A stretch of 52,712 nucleotides of DNA. Origin: Halorubrum sp. Boch-26. Its GTDB lineage: Archaea; Halobacteriota; Halobacteria; Halobacteriales; Haloferacaceae. Under the pieces are notes generated by a model. That model saw nothing but the letters and a program-made list of their open reading frames with translations, ran no database searches and was not told the origin of the DNA. Location: positions 1 through 52,712 of the forward strand of contig NZ_JARANT010000005.1 in the NCBI RefSeq assembly GCF_029889805.1, written 5' to 3'. Positions within the stretch are counted from its first letter, which is position 1, and every line of letters starts with the position of its first letter. A program made the translations under genes and the position numbers. This document shows, one piece after another, positions 1 to 8,130 of the stretch.

Positions 1-2
1 CG

Positions 3-461
3 CGCGCCGCGGCGCTCGCCGGCCCCCTTTTCGCCCGCGTCTGCTCTCGATCGGGCCGCGATCCGGGCGACGTCGCCGTCGAGGAACTCGACGTGACGAC
101 CGCGCGCGAGGCCGAGCGCCATCTCGCTCGGCTCGACGCCGACCGCGACGTCGCCGGGAGCGCGGCCGTGCACACGTACGAACTCACGGACCTCCCGGAA
201 CCGGCGGTCGGCGCGCTCCGCGCCGCGACCGCGGGGGCGGACGGCGTCCATGGCGCGGCGTTCGCCCTCGCGGGAGCGGCGGCGGAAGCCGCGAACCCGC
301 CCTCCGCGACCGACGGCGGCGCGCCCGGCGCCGACGAGACCGGTTCCGTCGGGCTCTTAGTCTGTACGCCTGCCGGCCGTTCGGCCCTCACAGACGCGGT
401 TTCGGGCGTTTCCGCCCCGCTCGACGCCGCGCTCGAAACGATAGACGCGGGCTTGAGGTAA
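3..461 (+). CDS. C-terminal end of an unidentified haloarchaeal protein (partial)
   Basis: An open frame enters from the left edge and ends at a TAA at 459-461, so only about 152 C-terminal residues are visible and the true start lies upstream. The sequence is Ala/Asp/Glu-rich with haloarchaeal codon usage and contains alternating helical and strand-like segments, for example a late LLVCTPAG strand. I recognise no family. It lies upstream of the pterin gene mptE on the same strand, but about 200 nt separate them, so co-transcription is not clear. The partial status is certain; the function is unknown. Confidence 0.6.
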   Translation, partial: RAAALAGPLFARVCSRSGRDPGDVAVEELDVTTAREAERHLARLDADRDVAGSAAVHTYELTDLPEPAVGALRAATAGADGVHGAAFALAGAAAEAANPPSATDGGAPGADETGSVGLLVCTPAGRSALTDAVSGVSAPLDAALETIDAGLR

Positions 462-662
462 GAGAAAGTTTATGCCGTCGTACAGACAACCGATCGACCG
501 GACGCCGGAGGGGCATGCGGGTAGGGGTACTCTATGCCACTCCGGTCCATACCATATTCGAACCCGCCAGCGGCGGTGCTGTCGGCCGCCCGCGGGAGGG
601 CGGAACCGCGCCGTCGACGCAGCGAACTCGGGGGGCGAGACGGCGATCGCGGAGGCGATTCC

Positions 663-1367
663 GTGAATTTTCCGACGTTCGAGCCGATGTACGAGGCGAT
701 CCTCGCGGATTTCGGCTTCGATCGGGCCGCCGACGAACGCGCCCGGGCCGTCGCCGCCGGACTGGCGACTCCGTTCCCGCTCGACCGGCTCGGCGATTGG
801 CGCGGCGCGACCGTCGCGGTCGCGGGCGCCGCGCCGCGTCTCGCTGACGATATCGACCTCGCCCGCGACTCCGACGTCGTCGTCGCCGCCTCCACCGCCG
901 TCGACGTCCTCCGCGACCGCGGCGTCGCTGTCGACTGCATGGTGACCGACCTCGATAAGAACCCGGAGACCGCGGCCGCGCTGACCCGCGAGGGCGTGCC
1001 GGTCGCGGCTCACGCCCACGGCGACAACGTCCCCGCCGTCCGCGAGTGGCTCCCGCGGTTCGCCGACGAGTGGACGCTGGCGACGACGCAGGCGGCGCCG
1101 ACTGGCCCGGTCGTCAACCCCGGCGGGTTCACCGACGGCGACCGCGCCGCCTTCCTCGCGGACCAGGTCGGCGCCGGCCGGTTGGTCTTTCCGGGGTGGG
1201 AGTTCGACGACCCGAATGTGAACCCGATGAAGGCCAGAAAACTCGACTGGGCCGCCCGGCTGCTGCGGTGGCTCGAACGCCGTCGCGGCGAGCGGTTCGG
1301 AGTGCTCGACGGCCGGCGGGCGGAGGCCGACGCGGCGCTCGATCTGATTTTGTCCGACAGCGACTAA
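663..1367 (+). CDS. mptE: 6-hydroxymethyl-7,8-dihydropterin pyrophosphokinase, MptE type (DUF115)
   Basis: This enzyme transfers pyrophosphate from ATP to 6-hydroxymethyl-7,8-dihydropterin, giving the activated pterin used for folate or methanopterin-type cofactors. Archaea use this DUF115 enzyme in place of bacterial FolK. Seen here are the family signature VTDLDKNPE (about residues 94-102) and the His/Asp motif HAHGDN (117-122), followed by a conserved FPGWEFDDP segment. I chose GTG 663 (234 aa) because upstream in-frame sequence from 534 is Arg/Ser-rich and unlike the family; ATG 687 is an alternative. The family assignment is strong. The exact start is less sure, and a leader of about 150 nt would be unusual for this organism. 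Confidence 0.85.
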   Translation: MNFPTFEPMYEAILADFGFDRAADERARAVAAGLATPFPLDRLGDWRGATVAVAGAAPRLADDIDLARDSDVVVAASTAVDVLRDRGVAVDCMVTDLDKNPETAAALTREGVPVAAHAHGDNVPAVREWLPRFADEWTLATTQAAPTGPVVNPGGFTDGDRAAFLADQVGAGRLVFPGWEFDDPNVNPMKARKLDWAARLLRWLERRRGERFGVLDGRRAEADAALDLILSDSD

Positions 1368-1375
1368 GGCGACGG

Positions 1376-2158
1376 TTAGGGTGCCGACTCCACGCGCTCT
1401 TTCGGCAACAGCTCTTCGCGGTCGCGCGCCTCCAGCCACTCCACCAGCTGGACGAGCTGATCGGTCGCCGCCTCGAACAACCGCTCGGCCTTCTCCGGGG
1501 TCACGTCGGTCGGGTCGCCGAAGGCGCCGTTCGCGGAGTTGTCGACGGAGTCGTAGAAGGTCCGGGCGCCGTGGACCATCGCGTCGGACTCGTCGAGGTG
1601 GACCAGCCCGTCGTCGCGGGCGTTCTCGAACTGATCTTCCCGGACGAGCTCGGGGGCGATGTGGGTGATCATCGCGGTCTCTTTCGGTCCCGCGTGCGGG
1701 CCGTTATGCTCGAACAGCTCGTCGACGAGCTCCGGGATCGACTCGTCCCACATCCACTCCAAGGCGTACGTCGTCCCGCCCTCGTGGAGCCGCCGCCCGA
1801 CCTCGCGGAGGTGCTGGACGTTGCCGCCGTGGGCGTTCACGTAGACGACGCGGTCGACCCCGTGGTACGCGAGGTTCCGGGTGAACCCCTCGACGTAGTC
1901 CCGGAACTCCGGGGCGTCGACCCACATCGTCCCCGGAAACTGCCGGTGGTGGGGGCTGACGCCGACGTGTATCGTCGGCGTGCGGACGACGCCGGTCTCC
2001 TCGGCGGCCGCGCTCGCGAGCGCATCGGCGATGAGGTGGTCGGTCGCCAGCGGGAGGTGCGGGCCGTGCTGCTCAGTGGAGCCGAGCGGGACGAGCGCGA
2101 CGGACTCGTCAGACAGCTTCGCCCCGAGCTCCGGCCACGTCTGGTCGGCGAGATACAT
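1376..2158 (-). CDS. Creatininase-family metal-dependent amidohydrolase (possibly ArfB-like)
   Basis: A 260-residue protein of the creatininase superfamily, which cleaves amide bonds with a divalent metal pair. Visible motifs are GSTEQHGPHLPLATD (26-40) with metal-ligand Glu, His and Asp, NAHGGN (108-113) and HAGPKETA (155-162). In archaea this superfamily includes ArfB, the formamide hydrolase of F420/riboflavin synthesis, and its proximity to the pterin gene mptE makes a role in pterin or deazaflavin chemistry plausible. That is inference, since other superfamily members act on unrelated substrates. ATG 2158 starts a normal N-terminus; longer frames add Arg-rich sequence. It is convergent with mptE, with only about 8 nt between the two stop codons. 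Confidence 0.85.
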   Translation of the reverse strand: MYLADQTWPELGAKLSDESVALVPLGSTEQHGPHLPLATDHLIADALASAAAEETGVVRTPTIHVGVSPHHRQFPGTMWVDAPEFRDYVEGFTRNLAYHGVDRVVYVNAHGGNVQHLREVGRRLHEGGTTYALEWMWDESIPELVDELFEHNGPHAGPKETAMITHIAPELVREDQFENARDDGLVHLDESDAMVHGARTFYDSVDNSANGAFGDPTDVTPEKAERLFEAATDQLVQLVEWLEARDREELLPKERVESAP

Positions 2159-2324
2159 ACCCGCAGGTGGGGTTCGGCACGTATGAACCCAGCCGTCCCG
2201 GCGCCGTTCGCCGTCTCGTGCGCGCCCCCCGCGGCGCCCGTCGCGACGGCCTCCGTCCGCCGGCCGACGAGGGCGTCGTCCCGTGTCGCCACCCTTTTTG
2301 TGTCGTCCGGCCGAACTCGCTCGT

Positions 2325-2720
2325 ATGTTCGGAGGAGGCGGCATGAACCCGCGGAAGATGAAACAGATGATGAAACAGATGGGGATCGACGTCGAGGAGC
2401 TCGACGCCGAGCGAGTCGTCATCGAGACGGCCGACGGCGACCTCGTCTTCGACGGCGCCCAAGTCACCAAGATGGACGCGCAGGGCCAGGAGACCTACCA
2501 GATCGTCGGCTCCCCCGAGGAGGTCGCCGACGCGGGCGCCGGCGGTCCCTCGGCGGTCGAGACCGCGCCGGATGAGGACGGTGACAGCGACGACGCTGGC
2601 ATCCCGGACGAGGACGTGGCGCTGGTCGCGGAGCGCGCCGGCGTCCCGCAGTCGACGGCTCGCGAGGCCCTCGAAGACAACGACGGCGACCTCGCTGCCG
2701 CGATCGCGGAGCTGGAGTGA
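2325..2720 (+). CDS. nac: Nascent polypeptide-associated complex protein (archaeal alpha-NAC)
   Basis: A ribosome-associated chaperone that shields newly made polypeptides; archaeal NAC is a homodimer. The 131-residue protein has the expected N-terminus [20 protein letters not shown], a NAC domain (about 7-65), an acidic linker (70-90) and a C-terminal UBA domain (about 91-131) beginning [17 protein letters not shown] 2325 matches the family; ATG 2343 is a second in-frame option. The gene ends 10 nt before the GTG of the tRNA methyltransferase gene, so the two probably form one transcript, a pairing that fits translation-linked functions. Confidence 0.95.
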   Translation: MFGGGGMNPRKMKQMMKQMGIDVEELDAERVVIETADGDLVFDGAQVTKMDAQGQETYQIVGSPEEVADAGAGGPSAVETAPDEDGDSDDAGIPDEDVALVAERAGVPQSTAREALEDNDGDLAAAIAELE

Positions 2721-2730
2721 CTGATTCGGC

Positions 2731-3471
2731 GTGACGGACGCCGCGTATCTGCTGGTTCACGAGGACCGGGAGTACCTGCTGGAGCCCGGCGAGGAGTTCG
2801 GCACCGACCTCGGCGTCCTTGAGGTCCCCGAGGACGTCGCGGGCGGCGACACGGTCGAGACGCACCTCGGCACCGCCTTCGCAGTCCGCGAGCTCCGCGG
2901 ACCGGATCTCTTCAACCACCTCGAACGCACCGGCGCGCCGATGATGCCCCGCGACGTTGGGCTCGTGATGGGTCACACCGGCGCGTCAGGCGGCGACCGC
3001 GTCCTCGACGCCGGTACCGGAACGGGGATCCTCGCCGCCTACCTCGGCCGGGCCGGCGCCGACGTGACCACCTACGAGGTCGACGCCGAGTTCGCCGACG
3101 TCGCCCGCGCCAACATGACGACCGCGGGCGTTTCCGACCGCGTCGAGGTCCGGACCGGCGACCTCACCGAGGAGCTGGACGCGCTCGCCGAGGAGGAGCC
3201 GTTCGACGCCGTCACGCTCGACACCGGCGACGCGCCGGCCGCCGTCGAGCGCGCCGACGAACTGCTCGTCCCCGGCGGCTGTCTCGCCGTCTACTCTCCG
3301 TTCGTCGAGGGCACCCGCGAGGCCGTTTTCGCCGCCCGCGAGGCGGGGCTCGGCGGGATCGAGACGCTGGAGACGATCCAGCGCGAGATGGACTTCTCCG
3401 ACCGCGGCTCCCGCCCCTCCACCGCGGGCGTCGGCCACACCGGGTACCTCGTCTTCGCGCGGGCCCCCTGA
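2731..3471 (+). CDS. trmI: tRNA (adenine-N1)-methyltransferase, TrmI family
   Basis: A SAM-dependent methyltransferase expected to make 1-methyladenosine at position 58 (and often 57 in archaea) of the tRNA T-loop. At 246 residues it has the small N-terminal domain of the family, then a Rossmann domain with SAM motif VLDAGTGTGILAAYLG (91-106) and an acidic motif II VTTYEVD. It ends with the catalytic-region strand DAVTLDTGDAP. The start is GTG 2731, 10 nt after nac. Being downstream of nac links it to translation. Recognition is by motifs and overall layout; the exact methylated positions are known only for homologues. Confidence 0.88.
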   Translation: MTDAAYLLVHEDREYLLEPGEEFGTDLGVLEVPEDVAGGDTVETHLGTAFAVRELRGPDLFNHLERTGAPMMPRDVGLVMGHTGASGGDRVLDAGTGTGILAAYLGRAGADVTTYEVDAEFADVARANMTTAGVSDRVEVRTGDLTEELDALAEEEPFDAVTLDTGDAPAAVERADELLVPGGCLAVYSPFVEGTREAVFAAREAGLGGIETLETIQREMDFSDRGSRPSTAGVGHTGYLVFARAP

Positions 3472-3512
3472 GCCGGCGCAACGTTCTTTCCGGTTCCGCC
3501 GCCACTGAGCGT

Positions 3513-4586
3513 ATGGCTCCCCCGACGGGCGAGGACAGCGCTGACAGGGACGACCCCGACGACGACGGCGAGATCGGCGATCTCCCGACCGAACCCTCCG
3601 AGGTCTCCGTCGCGATCGACGAGTACGGCGAGGCGCTCGCCGACGCGCTGGAGTCGGCGCTCGCGGGGCGGTCCGGCGTCGTCGCGGTCGGCGTCCCGCT
3701 CGGACTCCTTCCGCCGGTCCTCTCGGCTCGGGAGCGAACGACCGACGGCGCGCCGTGGCGGATCGCCTGTCGGCCTGACGCCGTCGATGCGCTCGGACGA
3801 GCGTTTTCCCTCGGCACCGCCGTCGCCGAGGCGGTCGCGGAGGGGACGATAGCGCTCCGGACGGTCGCGGGCGACGCGTCGGACGATGCGCCCGCCGACG
3901 ACTCGGGCGCCGATCCCGCGGCTCGCTCGCTCGTGTTCGCGACGCGGGACCGTGTCGACGCCGTCGCGGGGCCGCGTGCGGACCGAACGCTCGTCTCGGA
4001 GACGGGGGACGCGACCGCCGCCGCGACGCTCCGCGCGGCGGCGGCGCGGTTCGAGGCGGCGACGCCCGCGACCCTCGGGATGCCGTCGCGTGACCGCTTA
4101 CTGAGGGCGGCGAGCGAGACCCTCGACGACCGGTTCGCCGGCGACCTCGCAGCGATCCTCGACGGGCTCGACTACGGGGCGGTCGGACGGACCGGGACGG
4201 TCACCGATCAGACTCTGCTGGTCGCGCTGGCCGCCCGCCACGACCACCTGTTCCGGGATCTCAGGCGGTGGGTCGACGGCGAGGGGAGCGACGGTGAGGT
4301 CGCTCCCGCCGCCGACCGCGTCGCCGTCGCTCCCGGTCAGGAGCTCACGGCCGACCGACGCGCGCTCGTGGAGCGGGAGCTGATCGAGTCGATCAAAGTC
4401 CCGATGGGGCCGGGTCGGCCCAAGTTCCGGCTCAGGGCGGTCGACGAGGCGCTCCTCCGGGCCACGCCGACCGAGATGCTCAGCGTGCTCCGCGGGCGGT
4501 TCGCGCTCCCGGTCGACGAGGACGGGAGGCTCCGGCGGGGCCCCGGCGGCGGAGGCCGTCGACCGGTGTGGGACCGGAAGCGGTGA
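3513..4586 (+). CDS. TbsP/DUF5821-like haloarchaeal transcriptional regulator
   Basis: A 357-residue protein with an acidic, disordered N-terminus (about 1-35). A sensor-like alpha/beta region follows (about 35-190, with IALRTVAGD and SLVFATRD strands). The C-terminal segment looks like a winged helix: LDYGAVGRTGTVTDQTLLVALAARHDHLF, then a linker, then a wing-like VPMGPGRPKFRLR. The order and the KVP...GRPxxRL wing resemble haloarchaeal TbsP (DUF5821), a regulator that works with TrmB on glycolytic genes in Haloferax. It is longer than typical TbsP (about 260-280 aa) because of low-complexity insertions. Its targets are unknown; neighbours are trmI and an aminotransferase. The assignment rests on remembered family pattern, not an alignment. 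Confidence 0.6.
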   Translation: MAPPTGEDSADRDDPDDDGEIGDLPTEPSEVSVAIDEYGEALADALESALAGRSGVVAVGVPLGLLPPVLSARERTTDGAPWRIACRPDAVDALGRAFSLGTAVAEAVAEGTIALRTVAGDASDDAPADDSGADPAARSLVFATRDRVDAVAGPRADRTLVSETGDATAAATLRAAAARFEAATPATLGMPSRDRLLRAASETLDDRFAGDLAAILDGLDYGAVGRTGTVTDQTLLVALAARHDHLFRDLRRWVDGEGSDGEVAPAADRVAVAPGQELTADRRALVERELIESIKVPMGPGRPKFRLRAVDEALLRATPTEMLSVLRGRFALPVDEDGRLRRGPGGGGRRPVWDRKR

Positions 4587-4646
4587 CCCCCGAACAGAAG
4601 CGCCGACGTGACAAGAACTAACTCCCGGCGGCGCCCCCGAACGGGT

Positions 4647-5768
4647 ATGCCGAACTTCTCCGACAGGGTCGAGCGGATCTCCATCAGCGGGATCCGCGAG
4701 GTGTTCGAGGCGGCCGGCGACGACGCGATCAACCTCGGGCTCGGGCAGCCCGACTTCCCGACGCCGGCGCACGCGAGACAAGCTGCGATCGACGCGATCG
4801 AGGACGGGAAGGCGGACGCCTATACCGAGAACAAGGGGATACGGTCGCTTCGGGAGGCGATCGCGGAGAAACACCGCGCTGACCAAGGGATCGACCTGGA
4901 CCCCGGAAACGTGATCGCCACCGCGGGCGGGAGCGAGGCGCTCCACGTCGCGATGGAGGCGCACGTGAGCGAGGGCGACGAGGTCGTGATCCCGGACCCG
5001 GGGTTCGTCTCGTACGACGCGCTGACGAAGCTGGCGGGCGGCGAACCCGTCCCCGCCCCGCTGCGCGACGACCTCACGATCGACCCGGCCGCGATCGAGG
5101 ACGCCATCACTGACGACACCGCGGCGTTCGTGGTGAACTCGCCCGGCAACCCCACCGGCGCCGTCTCCTCCGAGGCCGACGTGCGGGAGTTCGCGCGGAT
5201 CGCGGACGAGCACGACGCCCTCTGCATCTCCGACGAGGTGTACGAGTACACCGTCTTCGACGGCGAGCACTACTCGCCGATGGAGTTCGCGGAGACGGAC
5301 AGCGTCGTCGTCGTCAACTCCGCCTCGAAGCTGTTCTCGATGACGGGCTGGCGGCTCGGCTGGGTGTACGGCTCCGACGACCGCGTTGAGCGCATGCTGC
5401 GCGTCCACCAGTACGCGCAGGCCTGCGCGTCGGCCCCGGCCCAGTACGCGGCCGAGGGCGCCCTGCGCGGCGACCGCGGGATCGTCGACGAGATGACCGC
5501 CTCCTTCGAGCGTCGTCGGGACCTCGTCCTCGACAGCCTCGACGAGATCGGCCTCGACTGCCCCACGCCGCAGGGCGCCTTCTACGCGATGCCGCGGGTC
5601 CCCGAGGGGTTCGTCGACGAGTGTCTCGACCGCGGCGTGATCGTCGTCCCGGGCGAGGCGTTCGGCGAGCACGGGCGGGGCCACGCGCGCATCTCGTACG
5701 CGACCGACGAGAGCGAGCTCCGCGAGGCGCTGGACGTGATGGGCGAGGCGTACGAGACCGTCCGCTAA
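4647..5768 (+). CDS. PLP-dependent aminotransferase, class I/II (aspartate aminotransferase fold)
   Basis: A 373-residue fold-type I aminotransferase. Visible motifs are GLGQPDFPTP (31-40), NSPGNPTG (164-171) that contacts the cofactor, SDEVYEY (195-201) with the PLP-ring Asp/Tyr, SASKLFSMTGWRLGW with the Schiff-base Lys at about 228, and ARISYA near the C-terminus supplying the carboxylate-binding Arg. Such enzymes move amino groups between amino acids and 2-oxoacids. The family (aspartate, aromatic or alanine type) cannot be fixed from sequence alone. ATG 4647 is the first Met matching the family N-terminus MPNFSDRVERI. It appears to be monocistronic, followed by a hairpin and repeat region. 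Confidence 0.9.
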   Translation: MPNFSDRVERISISGIREVFEAAGDDAINLGLGQPDFPTPAHARQAAIDAIEDGKADAYTENKGIRSLREAIAEKHRADQGIDLDPGNVIATAGGSEALHVAMEAHVSEGDEVVIPDPGFVSYDALTKLAGGEPVPAPLRDDLTIDPAAIEDAITDDTAAFVVNSPGNPTGAVSSEADVREFARIADEHDALCISDEVYEYTVFDGEHYSPMEFAETDSVVVVNSASKLFSMTGWRLGWVYGSDDRVERMLRVHQYAQACASAPAQYAAEGALRGDRGIVDEMTASFERRRDLVLDSLDEIGLDCPTPQGAFYAMPRVPEGFVDECLDRGVIVVPGEAFGEHGRGHARISYATDESELREALDVMGEAYETVR

Positions 5769-5775
5769 GCGCGGA

Positions 5776-5793
5776 CGGTCATAGGGATGACCG
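5776..5793. terminator. Small hairpin after the aminotransferase gene
   Basis: A perfect 7-bp stem (CGGTCAT, loop AGGG, ATGACCG) begins 8 nt after the aminotransferase stop codon. There is no T-run, so it may be a processing or pausing site instead of a true terminator. Confidence 0.4.
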
Positions 5794-5860
5794 GTAAGGC
5801 GAGCGAGGGGGCGACCGATAGACGAGCGAGAGGGCGACCGGTAAGACGAGCGGGCGGTCG
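5793..5860. repeat. Imperfect tandem repeat of about 23-24 bp, nearly three copies
   Basis: Three diverged units begin at about 5793 (GGTAAGGCGAGCGAGG...), 5817 (GATAGACGAGCGAGAGG...) and 5840 (GGTAAGACGAGCGGG...). Each is built on (A/G)CGAGCGAG followed by GGCGACC. They fill the gap between the aminotransferase and the SAM synthetase promoter and do not encode a recognisable peptide. Confidence 0.6.
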
Positions 5861-5940
5861 CGCGGTCGACCGCAGAGTAGCGTCAACTTCTGCCAACCTA
5901 TAACCTATGAGCATTACCAGCGCTCAGGAGGTTTCCGCAA

Positions 5941-5948
5941 GTTATACT
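5941..5948 (+). promoter_or_regulatory. TATA box of the SAM synthetase gene
   Basis: GTTATACT lies 26-33 nt before ATG 5974, the spacing expected for a leaderless haloarchaeal transcript. Confidence 0.55.
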
Positions 5949-5973
5949 GCGACCGACGGAGTACCGGGATGTA

Positions 5974-7176
5974 ATGGACCGGAACATTCAGGTCAGCCGC
6001 CTCGACCGGCGGGCCGTCGAGGACCAGGAGGTCGAGATCGTCGAGCGGAAGGGTATCGGACACCCTGATTCGATCTGCGACGGTATCGCCGAGTCGGTGT
6101 CGCGGGCGCTCTCGCAGCTCTACTTGGACCGCGTCGGGAAGGTGCTCCACTACAACACCGACGAGACCCAGCTCGTCGCCGGGCGCGCCGCGCCAGCCTA
6201 CGGCGGCGGCGAGGTCGTCGAGCCGATCTACGTGCTCATCGTCGGCCGCGCGACGAAGGAGTACGAGGGCGAGCAGCTCCCGGTCGACTCGACCGCGCTG
6301 GCGGCCGCCCGCGACTACCTCAGCGAGGCGATCCCGGAGCTGGAGTACGGCACCGACGTCGTCGTCGACGCCAAGCTCGGCGAGGGCTCCGGCGACCTGC
6401 AAGACGTCTTCGGCGAGGAGACCCAGCAGGTGCCGATGGCGAACGACACCTCCTTCGGCGTCGGCCACGCGCCGCTCACGGAGACGGAGACGATCGTTCG
6501 CGAGGCCGAGCGCGCGCTCAACGGCCGGTACCACGACGATCACCCCGAGCTGGGCCCCGACGTGAAGATCATGGGCAAACGCGAGGGCGACCGGATCGAC
6601 ATCACCGTCGCGGCCGCGATGGTCGACGCCTACGTCGACGGGATCGAGGCGTACGACGACGCGGTCGAGGACGTGCGCGAGTTCGTCACCGGCCTCGCCG
6701 AGGACCACACCGACCGCGAGGTCCACGTCGACGTCAACACCGCCGACGACTACGACGAGGGGTCGGTGTACCTCACCGTCACCGGCACCTCGGCCGAGCA
6801 GGGCGACGACGGCTCGGTCGGGCGCGGGAACCGCGCGAACGGGCTCATCACGCCGAATCGACCGATGTCGATGGAGGCGACCTCCGGGAAGAACCCCGTC
6901 AACCACATCGGGAAGATATACAACCTCCTGTCGACGCGGATCGCCGAGTCGGTCACCGACGAGGTCGACGGGATCCGCGACCTGCAGGTCCGCCTGCTCT
7001 CGCAGATCGGCCGGCCGATCGACGAGCCGCACGTCGCGGACGCGCAGCTCGTCACCGAGGAGGGCGTGGCGATCGGCGATATCGAGCCGGAAGTCCTCGA
7101 GATCGTCGACCGCGAGCTGGCCGACGTCACCGACGTGACCCGCAGCGTCATTAACGGCGACGTCTCGACGTTCTGA
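5974..7176 (+). CDS. mat: Archaeal-type methionine adenosyltransferase (S-adenosylmethionine synthetase)
   Basis: Makes S-adenosylmethionine from methionine and ATP, supplying methyl donors to enzymes such as the TrmI protein encoded nearby. The 400-residue protein matches the divergent archaeal family, not bacterial MetK. It has [13 protein letters not shown] (29-41), [12 protein letters not shown], a central [10 protein letters not shown] strand, [20 protein letters not shown] and a C-terminal GDVSTF end. A TATA box sits at 5941-5948 and the leader is short or absent. The gene appears transcribed alone or with the small gene that follows about 80 nt later. Identification is firm. Confidence 0.96.
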   Translation: MDRNIQVSRLDRRAVEDQEVEIVERKGIGHPDSICDGIAESVSRALSQLYLDRVGKVLHYNTDETQLVAGRAAPAYGGGEVVEPIYVLIVGRATKEYEGEQLPVDSTALAAARDYLSEAIPELEYGTDVVVDAKLGEGSGDLQDVFGEETQQVPMANDTSFGVGHAPLTETETIVREAERALNGRYHDDHPELGPDVKIMGKREGDRIDITVAAAMVDAYVDGIEAYDDAVEDVREFVTGLAEDHTDREVHVDVNTADDYDEGSVYLTVTGTSAEQGDDGSVGRGNRANGLITPNRPMSMEATSGKNPVNHIGKIYNLLSTRIAESVTDEVDGIRDLQVRLLSQIGRPIDEPHVADAQLVTEEGVAIGDIEPEVLEIVDRELADVTDVTRSVINGDVSTF

Positions 7177-7257
7177 ACCGACGGCGAGGGGTCCGCGAGC
7201 CGCGTCGACGCCCCGACGACCGCAACCGATTTGAGGAGCGGGCGAATCCGATCAGCC

Positions 7258-7710
7258 GTGACGCGGGTGTGTCTCCTCGGCGATCCGGACGTCAACCTCA
7301 CCTACGAGCTGCTGTCGCGGGAGACCGCCCGCGACGCGCTCGCGACGTACGACATCGAGGAGCCGTTCGCGAACAGCCTCGCCGTCGACACGGTGAGCCT
7401 CGGCGCCGCGGTGTCCCTTTTAAACGACCTCAACTGGTACCTCGTGCGCTTCGTCGACGAGGCGCTCGTCCGCGAGCCGTCGGTCTCGACCGACGAGTGG
7501 CTCTCCCGGGACCTCGCCCGGGAGGTGCGCGACGGCGCGGTCCCGCCAGAGGAGACCGACCAGCGCCTGAAGCTGTTCGGCCTCGTTGACGGCCGCCCGG
7601 TCGAGCCGCTGTACGTCCGGCGGAAACAGGGCGAGACGCCCGAGTACGACCTCCGCGACGTGGAGGAGACGGTTATCGTCCGGGTGAGCGAGTCGGAATT
7701 CTCGGGGTAA
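7258..7710 (+). CDS. Small conserved haloarchaeal protein (DUF5804-like)
   Basis: A 150-residue acidic protein starting at GTG 7258 with MTRVCLLGDPDVNLTYELLSR. It has a beta-alpha beginning, a central segment DTVSLGAAVSLLNDLNWYLVRFVDEAL and a C-terminal strand EETVIVRVSES. This pattern agrees with what I recall of the DUF5804 family, which is found only in haloarchaea and has no known function. No catalytic motif, membrane segment or signal is visible. It follows the SAM synthetase gene by 81 nt and precedes an AT-rich patch and a dispersed repeat. Confidence 0.7.
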   Translation: MTRVCLLGDPDVNLTYELLSRETARDALATYDIEEPFANSLAVDTVSLGAAVSLLNDLNWYLVRFVDEALVREPSVSTDEWLSRDLAREVRDGAVPPEETDQRLKLFGLVDGRPVEPLYVRRKQGETPEYDLRDVEETVIVRVSESEFSG

Positions 7711-7770
7711 GCGGGAGTCGGAGATTTATGTCATGTATCAATGACTGCTGTCCGGGCGACTACTGTCTAC

Positions 7771-7779
7771 TTATATATT
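7771..7779 (+). promoter_or_regulatory. Orphan TATA-like element before the dispersed repeat
   Basis: TTATATATT stands in a short AT-rich patch (about 7720-7805) after the DUF5804-like gene. No protein start follows within 30 nt; a transcript from it would run into the repeat copy at 7805-8052. Confidence 0.35.
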
Positions 7780-7804
7780 GGTAGCTACTGATCGACAGAG
7801 AATA

Positions 7805-8052
7805 CTTTCAAAGCCCCAGCCGCGACGGCTCGCGCGCTTTGCTGCGCTCCTCGGTCGCTCACTTCGTTCGCTCCCTGTGGTGCTTGCTGCAGCGTGCTTC
7901 GCCCTCGCGGCTGCCCCTTAGAATCCCACCCTGCACCGCGACCGCACCTCACGCCTCCCCAGCCTCGTCGCTCGCTCGGGGCTCCCTTCGGTCGCCCACA
8001 GCGCTCGCGACTCCCTCGCACGCGCTCCTCGCGGCCGTTTAAAAACGGCCGC
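7805..8052 (+). repeat. Dispersed intergenic repeat, copy A
   Basis: About 250 bp of non-coding, C-rich sequence beginning CTTTCAAAGCCCCAG and ending in a perfect inverted repeat at 8031-8052 (10-bp arms GCGGCCGTTT / AAACGGCCGC, 2-nt loop). The same order of blocks occurs in reverse orientation at 14303-14577: CAAAGCCCCAG, CTGCGCTCCTCG, CGGCTGCCCCTT, GCACCTCACG, CCTCCCCAGCCTCGTCG and GACTCCCTCGC. No transposase, terminal target duplication or convincing reading frame is visible. It resembles a miniature non-autonomous element or a structured RNA locus. Confidence 0.75.
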
Positions 8053-8130
8053 TCGGAGGCGCGCGCCGCCGCATCGATCGTTTTCGCTCCGGACACGATC
8101 CTACAAGTCGGTTCGGAGCGCAAGGCGCGT

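Noticed and set aside
534-662. Upstream start for mptE at ATG 534
   Set aside because: The added 43 residues are Arg/Gly/Ser-rich and unlike the family N-terminus.
357-1439. Long minus-strand frame across mptE
   Set aside because: It is Arg/Val-rich shadow coding produced by high GC at third positions; the plus-strand MptE has clear motifs.
5861-5973. Possible SAM-sensing leader before the SAM synthetase gene
   Set aside because: The TATA box is only 26-33 nt before the start codon, leaving no room for a leader, and no conserved aptamer pattern is visible.
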